From the NCBI RefSeq assembly GCF_946407605.1, contig NZ_CAMJOS010000002.1, positions 1 to 64,000 on the forward strand: a stretch of DNA of 64,000 nt. Direction: 5' to 3'. A program made the translations under genes and the position numbers. Shown piece by piece: positions 1 through 10,600 of the stretch (position 1 is the stretch's first letter; each line of letters begins with the position of its first letter). Below the pieces are notes generated by a model. It did not search any database. It saw only the letters and a program-made list of their open reading frames with translations, and had not been told where the DNA came from. The stretch is from an uncultured Prevotella sp. GTDB lineage: Bacteria > Bacteroidota > Bacteroidia > Bacteroidales > Bacteroidaceae.

Positions 1-2
1 CC

Positions 3-548
3 ATGCCTCGCCTGTGCATCGCTACAGATACTTACACCAGCACGAAGTGGGACACCAATGAAGACGGTACTCCTAAGGTCGACGATAACGGCAACAAGAA
101 GTTCTGGTCGTCAGACGACAACAACTGGCAGTGGGTATGGGCAGGTGCCTATACGGTTGCCGAGGACGGTGAGAGTGCTACAGGTCAGCGTGCTTGCAAC
201 GGCATGGCTACAGCCGCCGAGATGTTCTCGAAAGGCCACTATCTGGGAACTTCCATCACCTTCAAGCCTGATGCAGAAGGTAAGGTACGCATTGGTCTGC
301 AGAAGATTGCTGCCATCGGTAGTGACTGGTGTATTTGGAGTAACTGGAATTTGACCTACTACGGCAAGAACAGTACTAAGCCAGAGACTACTGGCATCGC
401 AGCTCCATTCAGCAATGGCCAGGTAGTTCGCACAGAGTTCTTCAACCTGAATGGTGCTCGCATCAATGCACCACGAAGTGGTGTCATGATCATCAAGCAG
501 ACAATGGCCGATGGTACTGTTAAGGTACGAAAGGCTGTGGTGAAGTAA
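3..548 (+). CDS. C-terminal part of a secreted protein with a T9SS-like tail (5' end outside the window)
   Basis: The reading frame is open to the left edge, so this is the 3' part of a longer gene and the ATG at base 3 is probably internal. The visible 181 residues form a beta-rich module ending in SDWCIWSNWNLTYYG. This resembles DSDWCCFDNFSLTYLG near the end of the GH51-GH43 protein just downstream. After it comes a tail with FFNLNGARI, PRSGVMIIK and a basic end VRKAVVK, the layout of type A C-terminal sorting signals of the type IX secretion system. No catalytic domain is visible. By context it is probably a secreted carbohydrate-active protein (inference). A strong hairpin follows the stop codon, so it belongs to a different transcript from the next gene. 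Confidence 0.75.
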   Translation: MPRLCIATDTYTSTKWDTNEDGTPKVDDNGNKKFWSSDDNNWQWVWAGAYTVAEDGESATGQRACNGMATAAEMFSKGHYLGTSITFKPDAEGKVRIGLQKIAAIGSDWCIWSNWNLTYYGKNSTKPETTGIAAPFSNGQVVRTEFFNLNGARINAPRSGVMIIKQTMADGTVKVRKAVVK

Positions 549-560
549 ACGACAATCATT

Positions 561-598
561 CTGAGCGCACATAGGGGTTATTTCCCTTGTGCGCTCAG
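561..598 (+). terminator. Rho-independent-type terminator
   Basis: A perfect 10-bp stem (CTGAGCGCAC at 561-570 with GTGCGCTCAG at 589-598) is followed by TTTCTTT. An inner AGGG/CCCT pairing extends it. It lies between the first partial gene and the GH51-GH43 gene. I see no TAnnTTTG box between it and the next start codon at 636, so the promoter of the downstream locus is unclear. Confidence 0.8.
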
Positions 599-635
599 TT
601 TCTTTCCTAAAAACTGACTTCCCAAACTACCCATT

Positions 636-3600
636 ATGACAAAAAAGCACCTGGAGACCTTATTTGTTTCCACCTTATTATATATATGCGCGGGCGCGAG
701 CGCACAAGTGGTCATGAACATCAATTCCGCCCAGCGCGGACCATTGACCAGTCCCTACCAGTGGGGACTTTTCTTCGAGGAGATTAACCATGCCGGTGAT
801 GGTGGCCTCTATGCCGAACTCGTGAGAAACCGCTCTTTTGAGGAGTCTCAATATGACAATGGCTGGCAGGCAGTAAGTTCCTCCATCTACCGCCGCACTG
901 CCGAATACACGCCTCTGCTGAACGATGCACAGGACGTTTGCCTCGACCTGTATACCAGTTCCTCTACCAGTGAGGCCCGCAAACGCGGCATCCGAAACGA
1001 AGGTTTCTGGGGCATGAATTTTGAAAAAGGCAAAACCTATCATCTGTCGCTCTATGCGAAAGGTAATAACAATAATTATACAGGGCGCGTCTATGCCGCG
1101 CTACTGAAAAATGACGGCAAGACTGCCGTCAGCGACACCATTGCCCTGACAGGCGAAGTGTACACCGACAAATGGAATAAACTGACCGCCGAACTTACGG
1201 CAAAAGATACAGACCACAGTGGACAGTTGCTGCTGCTGACCAGCAACGGCGGACACCTCTATATCGATGTAGTGTCACTGTTCCCTGACACTTGGAACAA
1301 CCGGCCCAACGGACTGCGCCCCGATCTGGCACAACTGCTGGCCGATACGAAACCAACATTCCTCCGCTTTCCCGGCGGATGCTTCGTCGAAGGACAGCAA
1401 AGCTTCGACGACACCTGGCAGTGGAAGCGCACCATAGGTCCCATCGAACAACGACACGGGCACATGAGCCACAACTGGGGCTACTGGAGCAGCGACGGCC
1501 TGGGCTTTGATGAATACCTTCAGCTGGCCGAGGACATGGGGGCTGCCCCACTCTTCGTTGTCAACGTCGGACTGGGACACGGTTGGTATGTTCCCATGGC
1601 CGACTTGGACACACTGGTACAGAATACACTTGATGCCATTGAATACGCCAACGGCGACGGCACGACGACATACGGAGCCATGCGAATCAAAAACGGACAT
1701 CCGGCTCCCTATAACTTGAAATTCATTGAGATCGGCAACGAGAACTATAACTACGACATGGGGTCGAACAGTGACCAGAGCTATCAGTATCCCGAGCGCT
1801 ACTATAAGTTCTACAAGGCCATCAAAGAAAAATATCCGGAAATCACCACCATCGGCAATGTGGAGGCGTGGGGTACCGACATCCCTACATGGCGCAACGA
1901 ATACCCAGTTGAAATCGTTGACGAGCACTACTATCGCTCGCACGCCTGGATGAAACAAAACTACAAGAAGTACGACAACTATCCCCGCGATGTCAAAGTT
2001 TATAACGGCGAATACGCTGCCAACAGTGGCGGCTACGGCACATATGGCAACCTGAACTCTGCATTGGGCGAGGCTGTCTACATGCTGGGGCAGGAACGTA
2101 ACAGCGATGTATGCGTGATGGGATCGTTTGCACCCATCTTTACACATGAGAACAACCCTGCATGGGCCTACGACATGATTCATTTCAACTCAGGTTCCAA
2201 CTTCGTAACGCCCAGCTATCACGTGCAGAAGATGATGGCTCATAATTTAGGCTATCAGAACCTGCTGTGGACAGAAAGCGGCAACAGCATCACGGCCACA
2301 ACCACGCATCAGGTGGGATTGGCCACATGGGACACACAGGCTTCGTTTGACGACGTCAAAGTTACGATAAACGGCGAGACCATTATTAGCGACAACTTCT
2401 CTGCGAATAATGGTTGGACAGACAATGGCGGCTCATGGAGTGTCAGCAACGGTGTGAAGAAACAGACGGGGAGTGGAACCAACAACGATAAGGGTTGTCG
2501 AAGTATCTACCTAACGAAATTCGACGGCTCTGCGTATACCTATACGCTTCGCGCCCGCAAGGACGGAGGTGCTGAAGGATTCCTCATCATCTTCGACTAT
2601 CAGGACGAGGACAACTATGCATGGTGGAACATCGGTGGTTGGGGCAACACGCAGAATGCCATCGAGATATGCCGAGGTGGCTCAAAGGCACAATATAGCA
2701 AAGTCAACTACGCAGTGCCCACTGGCGACTGGGTAGATCTGAGAGTGGAGGTTGACGGCAATGTCATCAGTTGCTATATCAACGGCCAGAAGTATCATGA
2801 GCTGACGCTTGAATCGGAGCGTACCCTCTATCAGAGCTGTCAGATAAGTGAAGACGGACAGGAGATGATTCTCAAGGTGGTGAACCCCCACGGACAGACG
2901 CAACAATTGGTGTTGGACACCGACTTCAGCATTGGTAACGGTACGGTGGAACGACTGACGTCCACATACGGTACTGACGAAAACACCATGCAGAATCCAG
3001 ATAAGGTGAAGCCATCACCCTTGGAGGGCGTCGAAGGGGCATCAGAACTCATAGGATTTCCTGGACAAAATACAAATGCAGTTTTCCAACTTGACATTCC
3101 TGCCTACTCGCTCAATATCTACCGTTTCCCCGTCACGGGACTGCTGGCAGAAGAGCCACAGAAGACCTGGGCCGACTATCCTGAATACGTGGAGGAGGAC
3201 AAGGACATGGTGGCATATCTCTATGCCCACATGCACGAGACCGGCGAATACACCTGCTATGCGCTGAACACAGGCGGCAACAACTGGAACGACCTGTTAG
3301 CGAGCGGCGAAGTGTTTCCCACCTCGCAGTACACCAAGACCGGCGGCATGCGCGATGCATTCACCTACCGCCTAAAGAGCGGCAACGGCTTCATGTTGGT
3401 CGGTACCGACATGACGTCGCGCCTTGGATGGGAGAGCAATCACATCATGGACCTTATGCTTTCGCCAGACCTGATTCACTGGACCAAAGAGGTGTTCATT
3501 GACCTGGAAACGAATGAGAATCTCGCAGCCATCGGCAAGGCATTAGGACGTACCATGACAGCCGACCTGATGACAGCGGCTTGGGCCCCACAGGTGATCT

Positions 3601-5012
3601 ACGACCCCGTCACAAAGACATACATACTCTATTATAGCGTAGGCGTGAAGGGTGACAAGCATTATATATTCTACCAACAGATTGACGAAGAACTCAACAT
3701 CCTCTGCGAACCGCGCGTGTACTTCTCACCAGGATATGACATTATCGATGCCGACATTGTGTGGAACGCAGTTGACCAGCAGTATGTCATGTTGTTCAAA
3801 TGTGAGTCAACAAACGGCTTTGACCGTGCTACAGCACCCAAATTAGTGCCGGAGAAGGATGCTACAGGTACTACTGTTTGGACAGTTACCAAGGATTTCC
3901 ACGTCGGAGAGAATAATCAGGCCATCGAGGGCATGACGCAGTGGCGTCCCATCGGAGATCTGCGCTGGCGTCTGGCATATATCAATTATAGCGGAGGCTA
4001 CGCTTACCGCATGCGCTATATGGATGAGCACTGCATGGGCGTTGACCCAGTAGGTCACAATATCAACGGCAACCTGAAAGCCCAACACGGCTGTGTCATG
4101 AAGATTACACAGGCAGAATGCGATATGCTGAAAGCCTGGGATCAGGTGGTGACACTGCTGCCGAAGGTGAAGGCTTTCCATGCGGTAAAACCGACCGATC
4201 AACACAAGACGGCCATTGAAGCTGCTGAGGCTGCGCTGGCCAACAGCACAACTTTTGCTGAGAATGCCGCTGCCATGCAGAAGGCCTTGGAGCTGCTGAA
4301 GGCCTGCGAGACGGATACACGCCAGATTGCCATTGAGGAGGCCGTAAAAAACGGCCATGGCGACCTGACCTGCATGATTGAAAATGCCGATTTCTCAAAA
4401 GGAGATGCCGCCTGGTATACCATTAACGGTTTTACGGCGGCCAACGGCTATGTGGCCGAGTTCTGGAACAAGAACTTCTACATGTCGCAAACAATATCAG
4501 GACTGCCTGACGGTAACTATGAGGTGGGAGTGCAGAGTTTTTTTCGATATGGCTCGCGGGATGTCGCCTTTCAGGCCCATCGGAACGGAACGGAGCAACT
4601 GAACGCCAAGCTGTTTGCCAACAATGCCGAGACACCAGTCATGAGTCTCTATGACAACAGTGCTGCCAAGCGTTACGGCACTGCGAGCTACAACAACTAT
4701 CCCGATAACGTGACACAGGCCAACCAGGCTTTCAACTCCTATGGCCTATATTACAATAAGGTAGAAACCACCGTTACCAACGGAACCTTAGTGATAGGAC
4801 TCTATAAGACTGATTGGTTAGACAGTGACTGGTGCTGTTTCGATAATTTCTCACTGACTTACCTCGGTCCACTGACAAGTGTAAAGGCAGTCAGAGACGA
4901 TAACGGACGACGCGAGGATGGGGTCTATAACCTGAAAGGCCAGCGCCTTCATGATAACGCCGCACAACGAGGCATCTATATCAGCAACGGACAAAAAATA
5001 ACGATAAAATAA
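636..5012 (+). CDS. GH51 alpha-L-arabinofuranosidase fused to a GH43-like beta-propeller
   Basis: This 1458-residue secreted enzyme has a signal peptide ending near residue 23 (GASAQ). The GH51 barrel carries IEIGNEN with acid/base candidate E369 and VYNGEYA with nucleophile candidate E459. A LamG-like or CBM-like insert spans about 560-735 and the GH51 beta-sandwich resumes up to about 835. A five-bladed-propeller domain of GH43 type spans about 855-1170, with LSPDLIHWTKEVF, WAPQVIYDPVTKTYILYY (near 984) and DADIVWNAVDQQYVMLF (near 1039). I do not see an unambiguous N-terminal GH43 catalytic Asp, so that domain may be altered or may only bind. An alpha-helical linker follows, then a beta-sandwich (about 1248-1405) shared with the preceding gene, and a T9SS-like tail (YNLKGQRL, GIYISNGQKITIK). 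GH51 enzymes release alpha-L-arabinofuranose from arabinan, arabinoxylan or arabinogalactan. The gene opens the SusCD locus and the next gene follows after 15 bases. Confidence 0.9.
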   Translation: MTKKHLETLFVSTLLYICAGASAQVVMNINSAQRGPLTSPYQWGLFFEEINHAGDGGLYAELVRNRSFEESQYDNGWQAVSSSIYRRTAEYTPLLNDAQDVCLDLYTSSSTSEARKRGIRNEGFWGMNFEKGKTYHLSLYAKGNNNNYTGRVYAALLKNDGKTAVSDTIALTGEVYTDKWNKLTAELTAKDTDHSGQLLLLTSNGGHLYIDVVSLFPDTWNNRPNGLRPDLAQLLADTKPTFLRFPGGCFVEGQQSFDDTWQWKRTIGPIEQRHGHMSHNWGYWSSDGLGFDEYLQLAEDMGAAPLFVVNVGLGHGWYVPMADLDTLVQNTLDAIEYANGDGTTTYGAMRIKNGHPAPYNLKFIEIGNENYNYDMGSNSDQSYQYPERYYKFYKAIKEKYPEITTIGNVEAWGTDIPTWRNEYPVEIVDEHYYRSHAWMKQNYKKYDNYPRDVKVYNGEYAANSGGYGTYGNLNSALGEAVYMLGQERNSDVCVMGSFAPIFTHENNPAWAYDMIHFNSGSNFVTPSYHVQKMMAHNLGYQNLLWTESGNSITATTTHQVGLATWDTQASFDDVKVTINGETIISDNFSANNGWTDNGGSWSVSNGVKKQTGSGTNNDKGCRSIYLTKFDGSAYTYTLRARKDGGAEGFLIIFDYQDEDNYAWWNIGGWGNTQNAIEICRGGSKAQYSKVNYAVPTGDWVDLRVEVDGNVISCYINGQKYHELTLESERTLYQSCQISEDGQEMILKVVNPHGQTQQLVLDTDFSIGNGTVERLTSTYGTDENTMQNPDKVKPSPLEGVEGASELIGFPGQNTNAVFQLDIPAYSLNIYRFPVTGLLAEEPQKTWADYPEYVEEDKDMVAYLYAHMHETGEYTCYALNTGGNNWNDLLASGEVFPTSQYTKTGGMRDAFTYRLKSGNGFMLVGTDMTSRLGWESNHIMDLMLSPDLIHWTKEVFIDLETNENLAAIGKALGRTMTADLMTAAWAPQVIYDPVTKTYILYYSVGVKGDKHYIFYQQIDEELNILCEPRVYFSPGYDIIDADIVWNAVDQQYVMLFKCESTNGFDRATAPKLVPEKDATGTTVWTVTKDFHVGENNQAIEGMTQWRPIGDLRWRLAYINYSGGYAYRMRYMDEHCMGVDPVGHNINGNLKAQHGCVMKITQAECDMLKAWDQVVTLLPKVKAFHAVKPTDQHKTAIEAAEAALANSTTFAENAAAMQKALELLKACETDTRQIAIEEAVKNGHGDLTCMIENADFSKGDAAWYTINGFTAANGYVAEFWNKNFYMSQTISGLPDGNYEVGVQSFFRYGSRDVAFQAHRNGTEQLNAKLFANNAETPVMSLYDNSAAKRYGTASYNNYPDNVTQANQAFNSYGLYYNKVETTVTNGTLVIGLYKTDWLDSDWCCFDNFSLTYLGPLTSVKAVRDDNGRREDGVYNLKGQRLHDNAAQRGIYISNGQKITIK

Positions 5013-5027
5013 CTAAATAACAATTGT

Positions 5028-7685
5028 ATGGAATTCAGATCAATCGCAAGACAAGGTCGCGCGGTGGCCATTGTGACCTGCTGTCTGCTAATGGGAGCCT
5101 GGACGGTGCAGTCGTGTAAAGACGAATACACCCTGACAGGTCAACCTTCGTGGTTGGGTAACTCTATCTATGAGCGACTGCAGGAAGATGGCAATTACAC
5201 CACCCTGCTACGGCTGGTCGACGACCTAGAACAGACGGAGGTGCTCAGCCACTCGGGTTCGAAGACACTCTTTGCTGCCAACGACTCGGCTTTCCAGGCT
5301 TGGTTCGCCAACAACAAATGGGGCGTAAAAAACTACTCACAACTCAGCACGGCCCAGAAGAAAATGCTACTCAACAACACGATGATCAACAATCCCTACC
5401 TCATCGAGTTGTTATCCAATGTCAGCGGTACGCCACCATTGGAGGGAATGTGCATGCGCCGAGAGACCGCTACGACCATCTACGACTCCGTAGAGATTAT
5501 TTCACCTGACAAGATGCCGGCTACGGCTGTCTGGCAACGGTTCCGCGACCAGCGCAAGAGCATCCCCATACTGAAAGATGCTACCACGCCGCCCATGATC
5601 CACTTCCTGCCGAAGTTCATGGAGTATTACAATATCAACAGCGAAGACCTTGCCGTGCTCACCAATCACCAGGCCACTTCGGCCGACGAGGCATGGGTAA
5701 ACTCACGCAAGGTGCTTGAGCGCGATATAACGTGCAAGAACGGCTACATCCAGAGAATCGACGGTGTGATAGAGCCAATGACCAACATGGCCGAAGTGCT
5801 CCGCCAGCATCCGCAGCTGTCAAAGTGGTCCGCGCTTGTCGACCGTTTCTCGGCACCCTATTATAATGCCACGGCGACACGTGAGTATAACCGTTTGTTC
5901 AACAACGAGGACTCTGTCTACACCATGCGCTATCTGAGCAAACGGTCTGAAGGTGGTACGTCGCTGACGGAGAATCCTGACGGAGAGGTGGCTGCCGCAC
6001 TGCTGACCTTTGACCCGGGCTGGAACCAGTATATGTACAACAACACCATGGGCTACGACCTGCACTATGATGCGGGGGCCATGATAGCACCCACCAATGA
6101 GGCGCTGGATACCTGGTGGAACAATGAGGGCAAAGACCTGCAAATGGAATATGGATCGTGGGAGAATGTGCCTAATGCCACGCTGGCCAAGCTGATCAAT
6201 GTCAACATGCTACCCACATTCACAGAGGCTGTCCCGTCGAAGTTCGAACGGGTGCTGAACGATGCCAAGGAGAATCTGGGCATTGAAGCCCGCTACGTCG
6301 ACTCATGCTTTATGGCATGTAACGGCGTGGTCTACATGGTCAACAAGGTGTTTTCGCCAGCCGAATATGCGTCTGTGGCCTATCCTGCCCTGGCGCACCA
6401 ATCGACGATGAACGTAATCTACTGGGCCATCGACCAGTTGAACTTCCTGCCTTACCTATTGTCAATGGACTCGAGATACAGCGTGCTGCTGCCCACCAAC
6501 GAGGCGCTGCTATGGTATCTCGACCCTGCAACGTATGGGGGCATAGACCGCCTGTCGGGCATGGAGGCGCCAACGGCCTTAGAGTTCTACTATGATGCGT
6601 CGAAACCCTTGTCAGAGCGCGTGCAGGCGCGCCGTTTCAACACCACCGTAGATACGGACGGCAACATCGCCAAGGGTGTGCGTACGCAGGCCACTGTAGA
6701 CCGTAGCGTAATTGACGACCGCTTGAAGCGCCTCATGGACGACCTCATCATTGTGGGCGATGTGGAGGACGGTCACGAATACTATAAGACCAAGGGAGGA
6801 TCGCTGATTCGTGTCAGCCGCACTGCCGACGGCAGGATAGCCTTCAGCGGAGGCTGGCAGATGGAGCATAACGCAAAACCACTTCCTGTGGAAACCAATG
6901 AGATCTATCCCAAGGACAACGGTAAGTCATACCAGTTGAACAACGAGGTACCCATGGGCACACAAAAATCCATTTACCTGACGCTGAAAGGCAACGAGGC
7001 CTTCTCGGAATTCCTCACCCTGATTGACAATGACGGTGCCAATCTACTGGGCACAAAACTCAATAATGAATACAATGCAGGACTGTCAGCACAGGGCTCG
7101 AAGAATCTCACACTGCTCGATAACTACAACTACACAATCTATGTGCCCACCAACGAGTCGATACGCGACCTTATAGACCGCGGACTGCTCCCCACATGGG
7201 ATGACTACGAGGCAATGGAAAACGAAGGATTTGCCGACGAGGCTGCCGTTGACAGCGCACAACAGATTATCAAGAGCATCATCGTCAACTTTATCCGTTA
7301 CCATGTGCAAGACCACAGCGTGGCCATCAACATGGCTCCCGAACTATACGATGAAGACCTGGAGACAGGTGTAAAGACCCCATCTTATGTAAATATCTTC
7401 GAATCGATGAAACGTAACTACGATACGGGGCGCTTCTTCGGACTGGAGAGTGACAACAGTAACGGGCAACTGACTGTGAAGGATGTCATGGGCAATGTAC
7501 GCCATGTGACGAAACAGGACGGGCTCTACAACAATATTTGCCGCGAATACTGGTTTAACGGCTCAGGCAATACGGCCAGAATATTTATGGCCTCTGATGC
7601 CGTGGTACACCAGATTGACGCACCACTGTTCTATGAAGAGATGACCCCCTGGCGCGAGCTACTTAAAACCATAAGGAGGAAGTAA
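5028..7685 (+). CDS. Large multi-FAS1 (fasciclin) surface lipoprotein
   Basis: This is an 885-residue protein with a lipoprotein signal: basic N-terminus, hydrophobic stretch and lipobox WTVQSC, with the acylated Cys at about residue 30. Several fasciclin-like repeats are recognisable from their conserved strand, seen as TLFAANDSAFQAW, AMIAPTNEALDTW, SVLLPTNEALLWY and TIYVPTNESIRDL, each followed by helical and beta segments. FAS1 domains are adhesion modules found in many phyla. Here the neighbours argue for a surface glycan-binding or scaffold role next to SusC/SusD (inference). The SusC gene begins 4 bases after the stop, which indicates one transcript. No catalytic motif is visible. Two further FAS1 lipoproteins lie downstream in the same locus. 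Confidence 0.85.
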   Translation: MEFRSIARQGRAVAIVTCCLLMGAWTVQSCKDEYTLTGQPSWLGNSIYERLQEDGNYTTLLRLVDDLEQTEVLSHSGSKTLFAANDSAFQAWFANNKWGVKNYSQLSTAQKKMLLNNTMINNPYLIELLSNVSGTPPLEGMCMRRETATTIYDSVEIISPDKMPATAVWQRFRDQRKSIPILKDATTPPMIHFLPKFMEYYNINSEDLAVLTNHQATSADEAWVNSRKVLERDITCKNGYIQRIDGVIEPMTNMAEVLRQHPQLSKWSALVDRFSAPYYNATATREYNRLFNNEDSVYTMRYLSKRSEGGTSLTENPDGEVAAALLTFDPGWNQYMYNNTMGYDLHYDAGAMIAPTNEALDTWWNNEGKDLQMEYGSWENVPNATLAKLINVNMLPTFTEAVPSKFERVLNDAKENLGIEARYVDSCFMACNGVVYMVNKVFSPAEYASVAYPALAHQSTMNVIYWAIDQLNFLPYLLSMDSRYSVLLPTNEALLWYLDPATYGGIDRLSGMEAPTALEFYYDASKPLSERVQARRFNTTVDTDGNIAKGVRTQATVDRSVIDDRLKRLMDDLIIVGDVEDGHEYYKTKGGSLIRVSRTADGRIAFSGGWQMEHNAKPLPVETNEIYPKDNGKSYQLNNEVPMGTQKSIYLTLKGNEAFSEFLTLIDNDGANLLGTKLNNEYNAGLSAQGSKNLTLLDNYNYTIYVPTNESIRDLIDRGLLPTWDDYEAMENEGFADEAAVDSAQQIIKSIIVNFIRYHVQDHSVAINMAPELYDEDLETGVKTPSYVNIFESMKRNYDTGRFFGLESDNSNGQLTVKDVMGNVRHVTKQDGLYNNICREYWFNGSGNTARIFMASDAVVHQIDAPLFYEEMTPWRELLKTIRRK

Positions 7686-7689
7686 AGGT

Positions 7690-10600
7690 ATGAGAACACT
7701 GAAATCTATCATAATAGTGCTGGCGCTGTTGGCTACAACAGTTGTCAATGCACAGAACATCACATCGGTCCATGGAACGATAAGTGATGATATGGGACCA
7801 CTGATGGGAGCAACGGTGTGCGAGATTGACGGCAATGGGCGTATCATCGAATCGACCGTTACCGACCTGAACGGTAACTTCACCATGAAGGTGAAAAACC
7901 AGAAGGACAAGATCCGCTTCAGCTTCGTAGGATTGAAAACACAGACCCTACCCATCAACAAGACCACATACACTGTAAAAATGGAGTCAGCCACCACACT
8001 GAAAGAGGTGACTGTGAAGTCCAAGCGCCGCGTGACAGGCAACGGACTGCCCATTCCGCAGAGAGAGGTATCGAGTGCCACACAGAGCTTCTCGATGAAA
8101 GATGTAGAGGGTATGGCTTTCACGACCGTGGATGAAGCCCTGCAGGGACGTATTGCCGGTCTGGACATCGTGGGCAACAGCGGAGACTTGGGCTCCGGTT
8201 CAACAATGCGTCTGCGCGGTGCTTCGTCATTGTCAACGCTGACTAACGCCAATCCACTGATTGTCGTTGACGGCAACATCCGTGAAGTGAGCCTTGACAA
8301 CTTCGACATGGCTGCTGCCAACAATGAGAAATTTGCAGAATTGCTGAACATCAACCCTGAGGATATTGCGGACATCCGCGTGCTGAAAGATGCCGCCGCC
8401 ACTGCCATCTACGGTTCACAAGGTGGTAATGGTGTCATCGAACTGACAACAAAACGCGGTACACGCGGTGCACCGAAAATCACCTACTCACTGAAGCTCA
8501 CCGGCACCTATCAGCCAAATGGTTATCCCATGCTGAGTGGCGACGACTACACCATGCTGCTGAAAGAGGCTTACTTCAATCCTTCGCAGGATGACGTTGC
8601 TTCTGCCACCATCAGCGAGATCAACTATACCCCGACATTCTCAGAGTATGAGCAGTATAACAACAACACCGATTGGCGCGATGCCATCACACAGTGGGGT
8701 CTGCGTCAGAACCACTACGTCACTGTCAGCGGTGGCGGCGAGAAAGCCTCGTTCCGCATTGGTGGTGGATTCGACCATGAGACCGGTACCATCATCGAAC
8801 AGAAACTGAACCGTTTCTCAACGCGAGTGGCACTGGACTATAATGTCAGTGAGCGTATCCGTGTCAGTACCAACTTCGCACTGACGTACACCAAGAATGA
8901 CAAGAACTGGGTGTATAATACAGGCGATTGGGTGAGCTTCAAAGGCGACGGCGAAGGTCTGTTGGCATTGGCGCTGAAGAAGATGCCAAACATGAGCATC
9001 TACGAACAGGATCCCTTGACGGGTTTAGACACCGATACTTACTACATGATGCTGCAGAACGGCTCAAGCATCTTCGACGGCGACCAGAAGAAATATCCCA
9101 ACCCCGTAGCCAGTGCTCATCTGGCCAAGAACCAGCAGCGCACTTACGACATGACCCCGGAGCTCATTATCCAGTATCAGCTCTTAGGCATGGATGAAGA
9201 CCACTGGCAATTGAATTGGCGCGGCTCGGTGTATATGAATATCTATAATGAATTCAACAACCGCTACTATCCGCAGGAGTTGCGTTCTGTGAAGTGGGAT
9301 AATGGATCTGGCGTGAACGCCACCTATGACGGATCATCGGAAAGCGTATCGATCAACACCAAGCAGACATTGACACTCATTCCTGCCTTCAAAAACAAAG
9401 ACCACTCTGCATTGGCCCTTGCCCGATTTGAACTAACCAGCGGCTCTTCTTCCGGTCAGTCAGAAGACAAGAAGGGAGCTGCATCAGGTATTGATGGTTC
9501 AGATGCCGGTGGCCAGATCAGTAATATGAGCAGTTGGTACAATCAGTGGCGTTCCATGTATTTCACCTTCTCGGCTCACTATGCCTACAAGGGCCGCTAC
9601 ATTGCCGATTTTACACTGCGTGCTGATGGTACCACCAAGTTCGGCCCAAACAACCGTTGGGGATACTTCCCGTCGGCATCGCTGAAATGGATTGTCAGCG
9701 ACGAGCCTTGGATGGAGAAATATAAACCCACGCTGTCGATGCTTGCCATACGTCCCAGTTGGGGACGTGTGGGTAACCAACCCAACAAGGAGTACTTGTA
9801 CACATCGAAGTATGGAGTCACCGATAAATACATTGACAAGAGTGCCATGTACCCCATCAACATCCAACTGACAGACCTGAGGTGGCAAATGGTGTCAAGC
9901 TATAACCTCGGTTTAGACTTGGGACTCTTCGACGACCGACTCACCATGGCTGTTGAATTATACACATCAACCACATCGGACATGCTGCTTGAAAACTACC
10001 GCATTCCATCCAACTCTGGTTTTGCTACCGTACCGTACCACAACAACGGTAAGATGCGAAACACCGGTTGGGAATTCCATATCAACACCCGTGATCTTGT
10101 CAAGGTGGGCAAGTTCACCTTTGACCTGAATGCCAACTTCGGCAACAACCGCAACGAGATATTGGAGATGGACGAATATGTACTTAACAGCCTCAACTCT
10201 ACTTTCGGCTATTCCAACAGCGAAACACTACGCCGCGTGCAACTGGAAAACCCGTTAGGTGCCATCTACGGATTCCGCTACAAGGGGGTCTATCAGTACA
10301 ATTACTCTACCTTCAACAAGATGAGCGACAGCCAGCGGGAAGCGTTCCTTCAGTCGGGGAAGACAGCACCCGTCGGTCTCAGCGAGGAGGGTGAAATCAT
10401 CTACGATGCACAAGGCAACCCGCTCCGCATGATATATAACTACACCAACGACGGAACGGGCAAAAACTACCGTTTCTGCGGTGGTGATGCCATTTATGAG
10501 GACATCAACCACGACGGTCAGATCAATGCCCTTGATATTGTCTACCTCGGCTCTTCACTGCCCAAGCTGACGGGTGGTTTCGGTTTCACCTTCAACTATG

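Noticed and set aside
1275..2183. A 302-residue frame on the minus strand opposite the GH51 domain
   Set aside because: It lies wholly inside a clearly coding gene on the other strand, has no recognisable motif, and reflects codon bias of the + strand frame.
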